Assembly: GCA_050695655.1 (NCBI GenBank)
Contig: JBOGTU010000107.1
Span: 1-21,709, forward strand
Length of the DNA: 21,709 nucleotides
Source of the DNA: DATKQD01 sp050695655
GTDB lineage: Bacteria; Chloroflexota; JAJPGV01
Reading direction: 5' to 3'
Both the position numbers and the translations under genes were made by a program. Below the pieces are notes generated by a model. The model saw only the letters and a program-made list of their open reading frames with translations, was not told the origin of the DNA and ran no database searches. This document shows, one piece after another, positions 15,283 to 21,709 of the stretch. Each line of letters starts with the position of its first letter. Position 1 is the stretch's first letter.

Positions 15283-15914
15283 CGCTGCATGGATGTGCAG
15301 GGGAGGTAGCGCGGCCGCGGCCATGCTCGCGGCCAAAGGTCGTGGCTGAGCCGCTACGTCTGTGTGGGCCGAGTGTTGGACGAAGGCTTCTCGTTCGGCT
15401 TCGGCGCGTGGTTGCGCTGGCCGTTGCTCCGCGTGACCGCGGCGTGCACCGCGCTCTCCGGGCTGTGTGTCCCGCTGCTGGCCTCGGGATGGTCGCTGGA
15501 GGTGCGCGGGGTGGCGGGGCGCGCCGCGCCGCTGCGCTTCGTTGTCGCGGGCCGCGCCGGGCGTGATGCAGCGATGGTGCTGCGCTTGGGCTCTGGCGTG
15601 GGCTGAGTTCGAACTCGGGCGGCTCGCGTACTCGACGCGCGTGGTTCGGGGAGTGCCGCGGGCCGGGCGCGCCGGATGAACGGGCCGCTGGGCGGCTGTT
15701 GGAGCTTGAAGTCAATCGGGTGGTGACAAGGGGACCACCCCAATCCGTTCCGGGCTGCTCACGAGTGTCGGCAAGTGGTAGGCGGCTTCCGGTATCGACC
15801 GCGCGTTCAACTCCGGCAAGTGTCGCCCGTTTCCAGTCACGCCGCGATGCCGCGACGTGCCCTACCATGGCGGGTTTCGGCGACCCCACGCGGAGGGACC
15901 GCATGCCGCCGTCC
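15283..15914. other. Intergenic region with no confident gene
   Basis: This stretch lies between the mraZ promoter and the stop of the cupredoxin gene. It is very GC-rich and no recognisable protein or RNA family was found. A plus-strand frame at about 15364-15606 (80 codons, GTG start) has nearly all G or C at third positions, but the in-phase minus-strand frame is equally GC-rich there. It has no ribosome binding site and no known motif, so it is not called. A 7-bp hairpin lies at 15718-15740 and a 12-bp palindrome at 15605-15616. Confidence 0.5.
15718..15740 (-). terminator. Hairpin that may terminate the cupredoxin transcript
   Basis: GGGTGGT (15718-15724) and ACCACCC (15734-15740) form a perfect 7-bp stem around a 9-base loop. 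It lies about 175 bases downstream of the cupredoxin stop and well before the dcw promoter. There is no T-run after it on the minus strand, so it is not a classical intrinsic terminator. It could equally be an operator or a chance hairpin in GC-rich DNA. Confidence 0.25.
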
Positions 15915-17000
15915 TTACTGAACGATCACGGTGCCGGTGTACTGGTACGCCACGACACTGTTGCCGTTGGAATCGACCGTGGTCACCTGCTCGGTGGACG
16001 AATGGTAGGAGTAGGTGCCAGCGACCGGGAACGTATGGCTGTAGGTATGGCCAACGTCAACGCCACCGGAATCAAAGCCGCCGCCATCCTGCACGACCGA
16101 ATGCACCCGAGTGCCGTTATTTTGCCAGGTCACAGTTTGTCCAACGCCGATGGTCAACGGGTTGGGATAGAACCCGTGGTCCTCGCTGAGGACGATGACA
16201 TTGGCCGGTGCCGGTGTGGCCGCGGGCGTTGGGGTCGCGGTCGCCGCGGGAGCGACGGGCGCTGGCGGCGGCGCCGTGGTCACCGGGTCGTGCTCAAACG
16301 CAAAGCGCGCCGTGTTGAGGCGCGACTGAATCCCGTTGGGGCCGTTGACCCAGGTCATGTAGCCGTTGGTGAAGGCAGTCCAGTTGTCGGCTTTACGCCA
16401 CACCATGAGTCCGCCGCTGGTGGTTTGAACCTGATTGCCGTTCCCGGATGGGTCGGGGTGCTCATTGTCCACGCACTGACCAACCTGTGGCACCGCCGCG
16501 GCGATCGTGGCAAAGCCGAGGACAAAATGGCATGGTCCGGTGGACGGCGACGCCGCGGACACCGAGTTGGCCGCTGGGACCGCTACGGGCCCGTTCACCA
16601 CGCTGACAGTGGCCTGGCAGTTGAAGTTGCCGTTGGTGGCCAGCCAGCCTGACGCATCATTATGGCAGTCAAACCAGGAGCTGTAGCTGTACGTGCCCGC
16701 CGCGATGAACTGATGCGTGAACTGCTGTCCGTTGCTGAGCGGTCCTGAATCAAAGGCTCCGCCCGGGTCTTTCACCGAGTGCGGGTTACTGTCCCCCGTG
16801 GAGACCGTCCAGATCACGGTCCCGTTGATGGGGATGGTCACGGCGGAAGGCTGAAATCCAGTAGCCGTCAGCGAAACTTGCGCCGTTTGAGTGGTTTGGG
16901 CGCTGGCAGGACTGACTGGCGCGATCATCAGCAGCGCAACCACAACACCGAGCAGCAGTCCGAGCCGCCGCTTGGGGACCATCGCCTGTATTCCGGCCAT
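15915..17000 (-). CDS. Secreted protein with two cupredoxin-like domains around a WRKADNWTAFT-type domain
   Basis: The 361-residue product has a signal peptide (basic start, hydrophobic 12-30, cleavage expected after ASA at 32-34). A first cupredoxin-like domain spans about 38-136, a middle domain about 156-237 and a Pro/Thr/Ala linker 247-267. A second cupredoxin-like domain occupies about 268-361. Domain 1 keeps a His (74, in NPHSV) and Cys112-His113, but not the usual spaced Cys, His, Met ligands. Domain 2 keeps His300 and has YHSSTE where the Cys loop would be. Copper binding is therefore doubtful. The middle domain, with LMVWRKADNWTAFTNGY and WVNGPNGIQSRLNT, resembles a segment seen in many exported Chloroflexota and Actinobacteria proteins; its function is unknown. 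The ATG at 16998-17000 has AGGAGA 6 bases upstream. Confidence 0.85.
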   Translation of the reverse strand: MAGIQAMVPKRRLGLLLGVVVALLMIAPVSPASAQTTQTAQVSLTATGFQPSAVTIPINGTVIWTVSTGDSNPHSVKDPGGAFDSGPLSNGQQFTHQFIAAGTYSYSSWFDCHNDASGWLATNGNFNCQATVSVVNGPVAVPAANSVSAASPSTGPCHFVLGFATIAAAVPQVGQCVDNEHPDPSGNGNQVQTTSGGLMVWRKADNWTAFTNGYMTWVNGPNGIQSRLNTARFAFEHDPVTTAPPPAPVAPAATATPTPAATPAPANVIVLSEDHGFYPNPLTIGVGQTVTWQNNGTRVHSVVQDGGGFDSGGVDVGHTYSHTFPVAGTYSYHSSTEQVTTVDSNGNSVVAYQYTGTVIVQ

Positions 17001-17346
17001 ATCGTTTCTCCTGCTGGCTGGTGCTCCACTGCGCCCTGAGCCACATCTTCGGCCTCCAAAAGACCGAGTTCTCCCGGATCGCCTGCACCCTGTCCTGGTG
17101 GCAGTGGAAGGACCTGCCCGATCCTAATCGTCACTACCATAGCAGCCCACCGGCCGTTGGAGTGATCCGAAGCGGACGGATGGCTGGGCTGGGCCTGCAC
17201 GAGGACCTTTGTCATGTCGCTTCAACATGCGTGTGTGGTTCTTCCGCGGCGCGTCTGTCGATCATTGGCCACTCCGCCCAGTCGAAGATTCGCCTGCCAG
17301 CCACTCCTCGTCCGGTGAGGCCTCGGGACTGGCGTTGGCCATCGCG
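17001..17346. other. Intergenic region upstream of the cupredoxin gene
   Basis: No gene is supported here. On the minus strand an extended -10-like element, TG-C-TATGGT, occupies 17144-17136 and would give a leader of about 125 bases to the cupredoxin ATG, but no -35 is clear. The ribosome binding site AGGAGA is at 17007-17012. The left part, next to the stop of the sulfatase-fold gene, holds an imperfect inverted repeat listed separately. Confidence 0.5.
17266..17341 (-). terminator. Imperfect inverted repeat just after the sulfatase-fold gene, possible terminator
   Basis: The right arm (17327-17341, GACTGGCGTTGGCCA) begins six bases after the stop of the gene that ends at 17347. It is complementary, with small bulges, to the left arm at 17266-17283 (TGGCCA, CGCC and AGTC blocks in the same order). 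The 43-base interval contains a further CCTC/GAGG stem. There is no T-run. Its place directly behind a stop codon suggests a factor-dependent or GC-rich terminator; the call is tentative. Confidence 0.3.
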
Positions 17347-18738
17347 TTAGGCGATATGGGCCCGCAGCATCCAGTTGCTGAGGGTGGTGGACAGTGCCGC
17401 CGCGACTTCGGGCTGCGAGCTTTCCAGGTTGTGCTGCTCAAGCTGGTCGGTGGTGAGATTGAAGAGCGCCTGCTGGCCGGTGGCGTTGTTGCGGATGAGC
17501 TTCCAGCCGAGGGTGCTGATGGAGGCGAAGGTGTGGTCCGGCATAGCCGCGAAGGCGGCGGGCTCGCTCGCTGGCGTCGCCGCGGCGAGCAGGGGTGTAA
17601 GGCTGTGGCCCTGCACCTGAGCGGAGGGTGGCAAGCCCGCGAGCTCCAGAAACGTGGGCAGCAGGTCCACGGCCTGTGTCGGTTGAGCGATAACCGTGCC
17701 GGGCCTGATACGGGGCGGGTAGCGCAGCAGCAGGGGCACGCGCTGCTCGGTGTTATAGAGGCTGTGGGGATGGAAGAACGTGCCTCCCTCTTCGAATTGG
17801 ATGTGCTCCCCAAAGGCTTCGCCGTGATCGCCCGTTACGGCTACCAGGGTCTCCTCGGCTAGCCCCAGCCCCTCCAGGTGGGCCAGCAGACGGCCGATTT
17901 CGCTGTCTATAAAGGTGATGGCGCCCTGGTAGAGAGTGATGAGGCGTTCGAGATCCGCTCCGGCTGGTACCAGAGTGCCGGCCTCGATCGCGTTGATGGT
18001 GTCGATGCCCCCGTTGATTGGCCCGGCATAGGTGGCGTCGTACAGGTTGGCGAAGGGCGGCGGAGGCTGGTATGGGTAGTGCGCATCAAAGTAGTGCACC
18101 CACAGGAAGAAAGGCTGGCTGGCCATGGTGGAGAGCTGCTGCATGGCCGCGCTGGTAGTCACATCGGCCCGGCCTTTGGGCCAGCCGGGCGTGAGAAGTG
18201 GGCCAGGCGGCAGCACATCTCGGTACAGGTCGAATCCACGTTGGAAGTTGGAGTATTGCGGGTCGAAGCAGAGCCACCCGTACAGGCCGGCAGTGGCATA
18301 GCCCGCGGCCTTGAACAGGCCGGCCATGCAGTCCAGCGAGTTGGGCAGCTTGTCCACCATATACACCTGGATGCCGCTGACCGAGGGGTACATGCCGGTG
18401 AACATGCTCCCGTGCGACCCGGTGGTCTGCGGCTCCTGGACCATGTGCCAGGCAGCTCGAGCGCCCTGGCTGGCCAGTTTGTCCAGCGCGGGGGTGCGCA
18501 CATAAGGATGTCCGTAGCTGCCCAGCTGGTCGGCTCGCAGCGTATCAATGGTGACAAACAGGACGTTGGGGGGCCCCGCTGGCCGGCAACCGCCCAGGGA
18601 GGTGATGAAGGCGCTGGCCAGGGCCGCGGCGCCGGCTTTTCCTGCCAGACCCAGCCACGCGCGGCGCGAGAGCCGGCGGGCTGCTCGCGGCGCCGGCGCT
18701 TCTTCAGGGCCAGCTGGCCCGATAGCCCGCTCCTGCAC
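17347..18738 (-). CDS. Tat-exported lipoprotein of the sulfatase/alkaline phosphatase superfamily, Thr at the nucleophile position
   Basis: The 463-residue product begins with a twin-arginine signal (SRRAWLGLAG, 24-33), a hydrophobic stretch and a lipobox SLGGC, so Cys51 is the likely lipidated residue. The mature part has the superfamily metal site TIDTLRADQLG (Asp65), LVAVTGDHGEAFGEH with the second set of metal ligands, and TEQRVPLLLRYP. The nucleophile segment reads PQTTGSHGSMFTGMYP. The Cys/Ser that becomes formylglycine in true sulfatases is Thr105 and the following Arg is His109. This favours a phosphatase, phosphodiesterase or phosphoglycerol-transferase-like activity over a sulfatase; the substrate is unknown. 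The start is GTG at 18736-18738, nine bases after a TAGAAT box, so it may be leaderless. Confidence 0.88.
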   Translation of the reverse strand: MQERAIGPAGPEEAPAPRAARRLSRRAWLGLAGKAGAAALASAFITSLGGCRPAGPPNVLFVTIDTLRADQLGSYGHPYVRTPALDKLASQGARAAWHMVQEPQTTGSHGSMFTGMYPSVSGIQVYMVDKLPNSLDCMAGLFKAAGYATAGLYGWLCFDPQYSNFQRGFDLYRDVLPPGPLLTPGWPKGRADVTTSAAMQQLSTMASQPFFLWVHYFDAHYPYQPPPPFANLYDATYAGPINGGIDTINAIEAGTLVPAGADLERLITLYQGAITFIDSEIGRLLAHLEGLGLAEETLVAVTGDHGEAFGEHIQFEEGGTFFHPHSLYNTEQRVPLLLRYPPRIRPGTVIAQPTQAVDLLPTFLELAGLPPSAQVQGHSLTPLLAAATPASEPAAFAAMPDHTFASISTLGWKLIRNNATGQQALFNLTTDQLEQHNLESSQPEVAAALSTTLSNWMLRAHIA

Positions 18739-18747
18739 CGCGCCGGC

Positions 18748-18756
18748 ATTCTAACA
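18748..18756 (-). promoter_or_regulatory. Extended -10 promoter of the Tat lipoprotein gene
   Basis: On the minus strand TG-T-TAGAAT (18756-18748) is an extended -10 element matching 5 of 6 bases of TATAAT. No -35 hexamer is clear. Transcription would begin only about 2-3 bases before the GTG at 18738, and no ribosome binding site fits in that space, so a leaderless transcript is implied. Confidence 0.45.
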
Positions 18757-18770
18757 GCCGGCTCCCGACA

Positions 18771-18797
18771 AGCTCAGGAGGGCCAATGGCCCGAGCT
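18771..18797 (-). terminator. GC-rich hairpin after the MscS-type channel gene
   Basis: AGCTC (18771-18775), a 4-base bulge, GGGCC (18780-18784), loop AAT, GGCCC (18788-18792) and GAGCT (18793-18797) make a ten-pair stem. It lies about 32 bases after the stop of the gene ending at 18829 and before the promoter of the next gene. It lacks a T-run on the minus strand, so it is terminator-like rather than a textbook intrinsic terminator. Confidence 0.4.
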
Positions 18798-18828
18798 CCC
18801 GCCGATTGCTCACGAGGCAGGGCAGCCG

Positions 18829-20352
18829 TCAGCTCCTGGCCGATGTGGCCGTAACAGGCGTGGAGGCCGGCGGGCGGCCGCCGCGAAAGAAGCTCTGGAT
18901 GCGGTTCATGATCTGGCGGGCGAGTGTGTCGTGCTGCTCACGCTGCTCGGCGTCGGTGGCGCGCTGGTAGGCCTCACTATTGGCCAGCTTCCGCCGCGCG
19001 ATGCCGCGGCTCAGCACCTCTACCAGCTCCGGCCGCTGGGCAATCAATTCTCCGATCTGCTCTTTGGTGATTTCGTAGGCAACCGTTTCCACCGCCGCGG
19101 TCACCGTGGCTGTGCGCGCCTCGCCGGTAAGCAGGGACATCTCACCCAGGAATTCCCCCGCCCGAATCTGCCCGACTTTGACGGCTGCGCGTTCGGCGTC
19201 AAAGCTGATGTGCACGTCCAGCAGGCCCTCCAGCACGATGAACATGGATGCCCCCGGCTCTCCTTGCGACAGCAGCGTACTCCGTGCAGGGTGCAACGCG
19301 GGCGTCATGTTCTCGGCGAGCGCCTCCAGCTCTGAGGGTTTCAGCAGCGCGAAAAGCTCGATTCGCCGCAGCAGCTCTTGGCGATCCTGCGCGCTGCTTC
19401 CGTCCAGCACGCGGTTCGGCAGTGGCGCGTAAAAAACGTCCTGCTGGGCGTGGGCCAGGCTGAGGCCGGCCTGGTGCAGCTGGTCGAGCGCGCTCTTGAG
19501 GACGATGTGCCGCGCCTTGCCGGGGCCCACTCGGCTGGAGTCGATCCAGTACTTCACCTTGTAATCCACACCCGAGGCCGTCACGCCCTTGATGCGCACC
19601 TTGGGCTCTGGCTCGGCCAGAATGCCGTCAGCTCCGGCGACGGCCAGCACCGCCGCGCTGAGCACGCGTAGAGCGCGATCCGCGGGCACCGCGAAGTCCA
19701 GGTTGAACGGCAACTCGAACTCGGCCCGCGTGTCCGGCTTGGAGAAGTTGGTGAGCAGCATGTCGCCCATGCGGCTGTTGGGGACTATCAGGGTGTTGTT
19801 GTCGCTGGTCTCCAGCCGCGTGGTGCGCCAATTGATGTCCTTCACGCGGCCTACCAGGTTGCCCTGCTGCAGCATGATGAAGTCGCCGATGGCAAAAGGC
19901 CGGTCCAAGTTGAGGGACAGCCCGATGAAAATGTCCAGAATGACATCCCGCAGGGCGAAGCCGATCACGATGCTGAGGACACCCGAAGCGGCCCAGATGC
20001 CCGTGACTGATTTGCGGAAGACGAAGGCCGCGATGCCGCTGAGGGCGATGGCAAACACCAGACACGCGGCTACGTCCTTCAACAGCCGAGGGACTGATGC
20101 GCCCAGCGCTCGTGCGAGGAGCCCCTCCCAGAAGAGCACCTCCAGCATCCGGTTCGCCAGGTACGCGGCCGTAAGCCAGATGGCGATCTGCAACAGGTAG
20201 CTGAGGTCCAGCTCCGTTTGTGCCAGGGCTGCATAGCCAAACCGGCGCAGCAAGCCGTTCTGGTTGGCGGCCACTACGGCCACCAGAACGAACAGCAGCA
20301 GCGGCACCCCTAACCGCCGCGCCACCCACACCCTCCTCGCGCGGGCTGTCAT
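18829..20352 (-). CDS. MscS-type channel fused to a cyclic nucleotide-binding domain (bCNG type)
   Basis: The 507-residue membrane protein has hydrophobic segments at about 13-30, 51-71 and 92-112. A glycine/alanine-containing pore-type segment follows at 117-146 (GIWAASGVLSIVIGFALRDVILDIF). The MscS beta domain comes next: NLDRPFAIGDFIML, GRVKDINWRTTRLET, NTLIVPNSRMGDMLLTNFS. From about residue 330 there is a CRP-like cyclic nucleotide-binding domain, from IELFALLKPSELEAL to EQIGELI. Its phosphate-binding cassette GEFLGEMSLLTGEARTATV keeps the GE and the Arg-x-Ala-Thr pattern. The C-terminal 45 residues are polar. Such proteins form the bacterial cyclic-nucleotide-gated branch of the MscS family, of which some members gate poorly to tension. 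The ATG at 20350-20352 has GGGGAGAG upstream. It appears to be monocistronic. Confidence 0.92.
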   Translation of the reverse strand: MTARARRVWVARRLGVPLLLFVLVAVVAANQNGLLRRFGYAALAQTELDLSYLLQIAIWLTAAYLANRMLEVLFWEGLLARALGASVPRLLKDVAACLVFAIALSGIAAFVFRKSVTGIWAASGVLSIVIGFALRDVILDIFIGLSLNLDRPFAIGDFIMLQQGNLVGRVKDINWRTTRLETSDNNTLIVPNSRMGDMLLTNFSKPDTRAEFELPFNLDFAVPADRALRVLSAAVLAVAGADGILAEPEPKVRIKGVTASGVDYKVKYWIDSSRVGPGKARHIVLKSALDQLHQAGLSLAHAQQDVFYAPLPNRVLDGSSAQDRQELLRRIELFALLKPSELEALAENMTPALHPARSTLLSQGEPGASMFIVLEGLLDVHISFDAERAAVKVGQIRAGEFLGEMSLLTGEARTATVTAAVETVAYEITKEQIGELIAQRPELVEVLSRGIARRKLANSEAYQRATDAEQREQHDTLARQIMNRIQSFFRGGRPPASTPVTATSARS

Positions 20353-20494
20353 ACGCCTGCTCTCCCCGCTCCTCCAGTGACTTCGCGAAATAGTAATTCA
20401 TTGCGCCGCCTCCTCCTCGTGCGCGCTCTGCATGCGCCGTACCAAAAGGCCATCAGCACTGGAGCGCCGGCACCGGAGTCGGCGAGGCGTGCTC

Positions 20495-21355
20495 TTACCG
20501 GCCGGACAGTTTGGCGACCACTGGGGCGAATGCTTCCATGGCGAGTGCACCGACGGCGATGTACGAGATGTCTGCCGCTTCGCGCTGGCGCTGCAGCTGC
20601 TCCACTACGTGGTCGCGGCTGCCGGCGTAACCGGCGGCCGGGAAGTTGCTTGGCTGCTCAGGCTGGCCGTCCACCTGCACGCGCGTAGCCAGCAGGTTGA
20701 GCTCGATGTCCCCATAGCGCTCGCCAGCAGCCTGGCGGATGATGTCGCGCTTCTCGGCCAGAGTCGCGTCGCCCGGGCCGCCGCCCATGACGCTGATGAT
20801 GTTGGCCTGGCGCGCGGCAAGGCGCAGCATGCGGGGACCGCGTGCGCCGACCAGGATGGGCGGGTGCGGTTGCTGCACGCCGCGCGGATAGGCGGCCAGG
20901 TTGGTGAGCTGGTAGTGCGTGCCAGGGAGGGTGACCGTGGGCTCAGCGAAGTAGGCCTTGAGGATATTCAGCGCTTCCGCCAGGCGATCCACCCGCACGC
21001 CCGGAGGATCGATTGGCAAGCCGGCCATGCGATTGTCGGCGTCCATGGAGCCGGTCCCCAGGCCGAGCTCCAGCCGGCCCTCGCTCAACAGGTCCAGCGT
21101 GGCAGCATCCTTGGCCAGCATGGCTGGGTGGCGCAGGTCGTTCGCGGCGGTGAGGGTGCCCAGGCGCAGCCGGGTGGTCACCTGCGCTGCCACCGCCAGC
21201 GCCTGAAATGCGGCCAGCCCCTCGTGGAAGTGGTCGGAGAGGAGCAGCACGTCGTACCCCAGGTCCTCTACCTTCCGGGCGTAGGCTTTCAGATCGGACA
21301 GGCTCTCGGTGCGGTTGCGACCGCTGGCGGCGAAACGAAACGGGCGTGTAGTCAT
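20495..21355 (-). CDS. Luciferase-like (LLM class) F420-dependent oxidoreductase
   Basis: The 286-residue protein is a TIM-barrel flavin/F420 oxidoreductase of the luciferase-like class. Seen are FRFAASGRNRTESLSDL at the start, VEDLGYDVLLLSDHF (30-43) and the strand TRLRLGTLTAANDLRHPAMLAKDAATLDLLSEGRLELGLGTG, cited here only by its place at 61-102. PHPPILVGARGPRMLRLAARQANII lies in the second half. The overall pattern resembles the F420-dependent MSMEG_2516-type group; this is recalled family knowledge, and the substrate cannot be inferred. The ATG at 21353-21355 was preferred over a TTG six codons earlier (21373). There is no ribosome binding site, but a TANNNT box ends 8 bases upstream, so the mRNA may be leaderless. 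Confidence 0.88.
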   Translation of the reverse strand: MTTRPFRFAASGRNRTESLSDLKAYARKVEDLGYDVLLLSDHFHEGLAAFQALAVAAQVTTRLRLGTLTAANDLRHPAMLAKDAATLDLLSEGRLELGLGTGSMDADNRMAGLPIDPPGVRVDRLAEALNILKAYFAEPTVTLPGTHYQLTNLAAYPRGVQQPHPPILVGARGPRMLRLAARQANIISVMGGGPGDATLAEKRDIIRQAAGERYGDIELNLLATRVQVDGQPEQPSNFPAAGYAGSRDHVVEQLQRQREAADISYIAVGALAMEAFAPVVAKLSGR

Positions 21356-21363
21356 GTGGGTGC

Positions 21364-21369
21364 AGGCTA
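21364..21369 (-). promoter_or_regulatory. TANNNT -10-like box immediately before the LLM oxidoreductase
   Basis: On the minus strand TAGCCT (21369-21364) ends 8 bases before the ATG at 21355. No -35 is evident. Its spacing matches that of the boxes before mraZ and the Tat lipoprotein gene. The call is weak on its own and gains only from the repeated pattern. Confidence 0.3.
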
Positions 21370-21373
21370 CCAA

Positions 21374-21397
21374 ATCAACGCTGTTTCGCGCGTTGAT
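21374..21397. repeat. 24-bp perfect dyad upstream of the LLM oxidoreductase, operator candidate
   Basis: ATCAACGC (21374-21381) and GCGTTGAT (21390-21397) are perfect 8-base inverted arms around an 8-base spacer. The dyad sits 19-42 bases before the ATG of the oxidoreductase, over the region where a -35 would lie. This is the usual form and place of a dimeric repressor site, for example TetR- or MarR-type. No regulator gene is adjacent in the window. Confidence 0.5.
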
Positions 21398-21510
21398 GGT
21401 TTCATTTCGTCACCATCTTCAAGAAGGGAAGGACCGCCATGTGACGTGGACGCTGGCGTTGACCTCGGAGCCCTGGCTGCTGCGGGTGCCAGCATTGGCC
21501 CGAAGATTTA

Positions 21511-21539
21511 TTGACAGTGCCCGACAGAGCGTGTATAGT
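21511..21539 (+). promoter_or_regulatory. Very strong sigma-70-type promoter reading out of the window
   Basis: TTGACA (21511-21516, 6 of 6) and TATAGT (21534-21539, 5 of 6) are separated by exactly 17 bases. The stretch just upstream (GAAGATTTA) is AT-rich for this GC-rich DNA and could act as an UP element. Transcription would start near 21546 and run to the right. It is by far the best promoter in the window and is divergent from the oxidoreductase gene. Confidence 0.8.
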
Positions 21540-21545
21540 CCGACT

Positions 21546-21709
21546 GTTGCGCCGCTCGCACCCGGAAGACGGGTGAGGGTCAGGTTGCGAGTACATTACC
21601 AATCGCAGAAGAGACGAAGAAACAAGCCTGGTTTGTTTGTGTGAGGGCCGGGGAGGTCAACGAAGCGGCCAGCTGTTGAGGGTGAAGGTGAGGGGCGCGG
21701 GAGCGCCAG
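21546..21709 (+). other. Structured leader or start of a noncoding RNA, cut by the window edge
   Basis: The region after the strong promoter has no convincing ORF but four successive hairpins. The first is an outer stem CTCGC/GCGAG (21555-21559 with 21587-21591) enclosing ACCCG/CGGGT (21560-21564 with 21570-21574). AAACAA/TTGTTT follows (21620-21625 with 21633-21638), then GGCCG/CGGCC (21646-21650 with 21666-21670). The last is GGCGC/GCGCC (21694-21698 with 21703-21707) closed by GGGA, a GNRA-type tetraloop. It may be the leader of an rRNA operon, the 5' part of a structured RNA, or a regulated mRNA leader. No 16S, tmRNA, RNase P RNA or known riboswitch signature was recognised. Confidence 0.4.

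Noticed and set aside
15605..15616. GAGTTCGAACTC, resembling a tRNA T-arm
   Set aside because: It is just a 12-bp palindrome; no acceptor stem, anticodon arm or D-arm can be built around it.
15122..15904. 260-codon minus-strand frame covering the gap upstream of mraZ
   Set aside because: It overlaps the 5' part of mraZ in another phase, is a monotone Arg/Ser/Pro/Ala sequence, has no domain and no ribosome binding site, and runs through the dcw promoter.
19628..20401. 257-codon minus-strand frame beginning MNYYFAK
   Set aside because: Although it has a good ribosome binding site, most of it is an out-of-phase reading of the MscS-type gene with shadow-like composition. Only its start is kept as a finding.
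21309..21644. 111-codon plus-strand frame through the strong promoter
   Set aside because: It starts inside the oxidoreductase gene on the opposite strand, spans the promoter and first leader hairpin, and shows no motif.
1..21709. CRISPR arrays, insertion sequences, tRNA genes or prophage traits
   Set aside because: No regularly spaced repeats, transposase, integrase or tRNA pattern was seen; the window looks like stable chromosomal core plus ordinary neighbours.

Overview
The window is GC-rich bacterial DNA, and nearly all of it is coded on the minus strand. About the first 15.2 kb is a nearly complete division and cell wall (dcw) cluster. Read in its own direction, from 15242 down to 1, the order is mraZ, rsmH, ftsL, ftsI, murF, mraY, murD, ftsW, murG, murC, murB, ftsQ, ftsA, ftsZ, with ftsZ cut by the window edge. 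The order is conventional except that murE, normally between ftsI and murF, is absent, and murB sits between murC and ftsQ where ddl is often found. The gene order, the heavy use of GTG starts, an exported protein carrying a WRKADNWTAFT-type domain, and an F420-type luciferase-like oxidoreductase suggest a Terrabacterial lineage such as Chloroflexota or Dormibacterota-like bacteria. This placement is inference from gene content; no rRNA marker is present.

The dcw genes are packed tightly. Five junctions are 4-base overlaps (one ATGA, four GTGA), and most others overlap or are separated by a few bases. The exceptions are about 87 bp before murF, 134 bp before ftsA (which holds a TATAAT box) and 34 bp before ftsZ. 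Upstream of mraZ lies a promoter, TTGCAA-17-TACTAT. It is followed at once by three GTGG(A/G) direct repeats on a 10-base period, the known form of an MraZ operator, so the cluster appears to be autoregulated by its first gene. murG has no ATG, GTG or TTG upstream of its glycine-rich loop, but it has a strong ribosome binding site correctly spaced for a CTG start. The cluster supplies the cytoplasmic steps from UDP-MurNAc formation to lipid II (MurB, C, D, F, MraY, MurG, with MurE missing), the septal synthase FtsW-FtsI, and the divisome proteins FtsQ, FtsL, FtsA and FtsZ.

Upstream of the cluster are an almost gene-free 670-bp gap (15243-15914) and four independent minus-strand genes. These are a secreted double-cupredoxin protein with degraded copper sites, a Tat-exported lipoprotein of the sulfatase/alkaline phosphatase fold with Thr in place of the formylglycine Cys/Ser, an MscS channel fused to a cyclic-nucleotide-binding domain, and a luciferase-like F420-type oxidoreductase. 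The oxidoreductase is preceded by a 24-bp dyad.

At the right edge a very strong plus-strand promoter (TTGACA-17-TATAGT) fires out of the window. Its leader of about 165 bases holds four successive hairpins and no convincing ORF. It may lead to an rRNA operon or a structured RNA, but the window ends before this can be decided.
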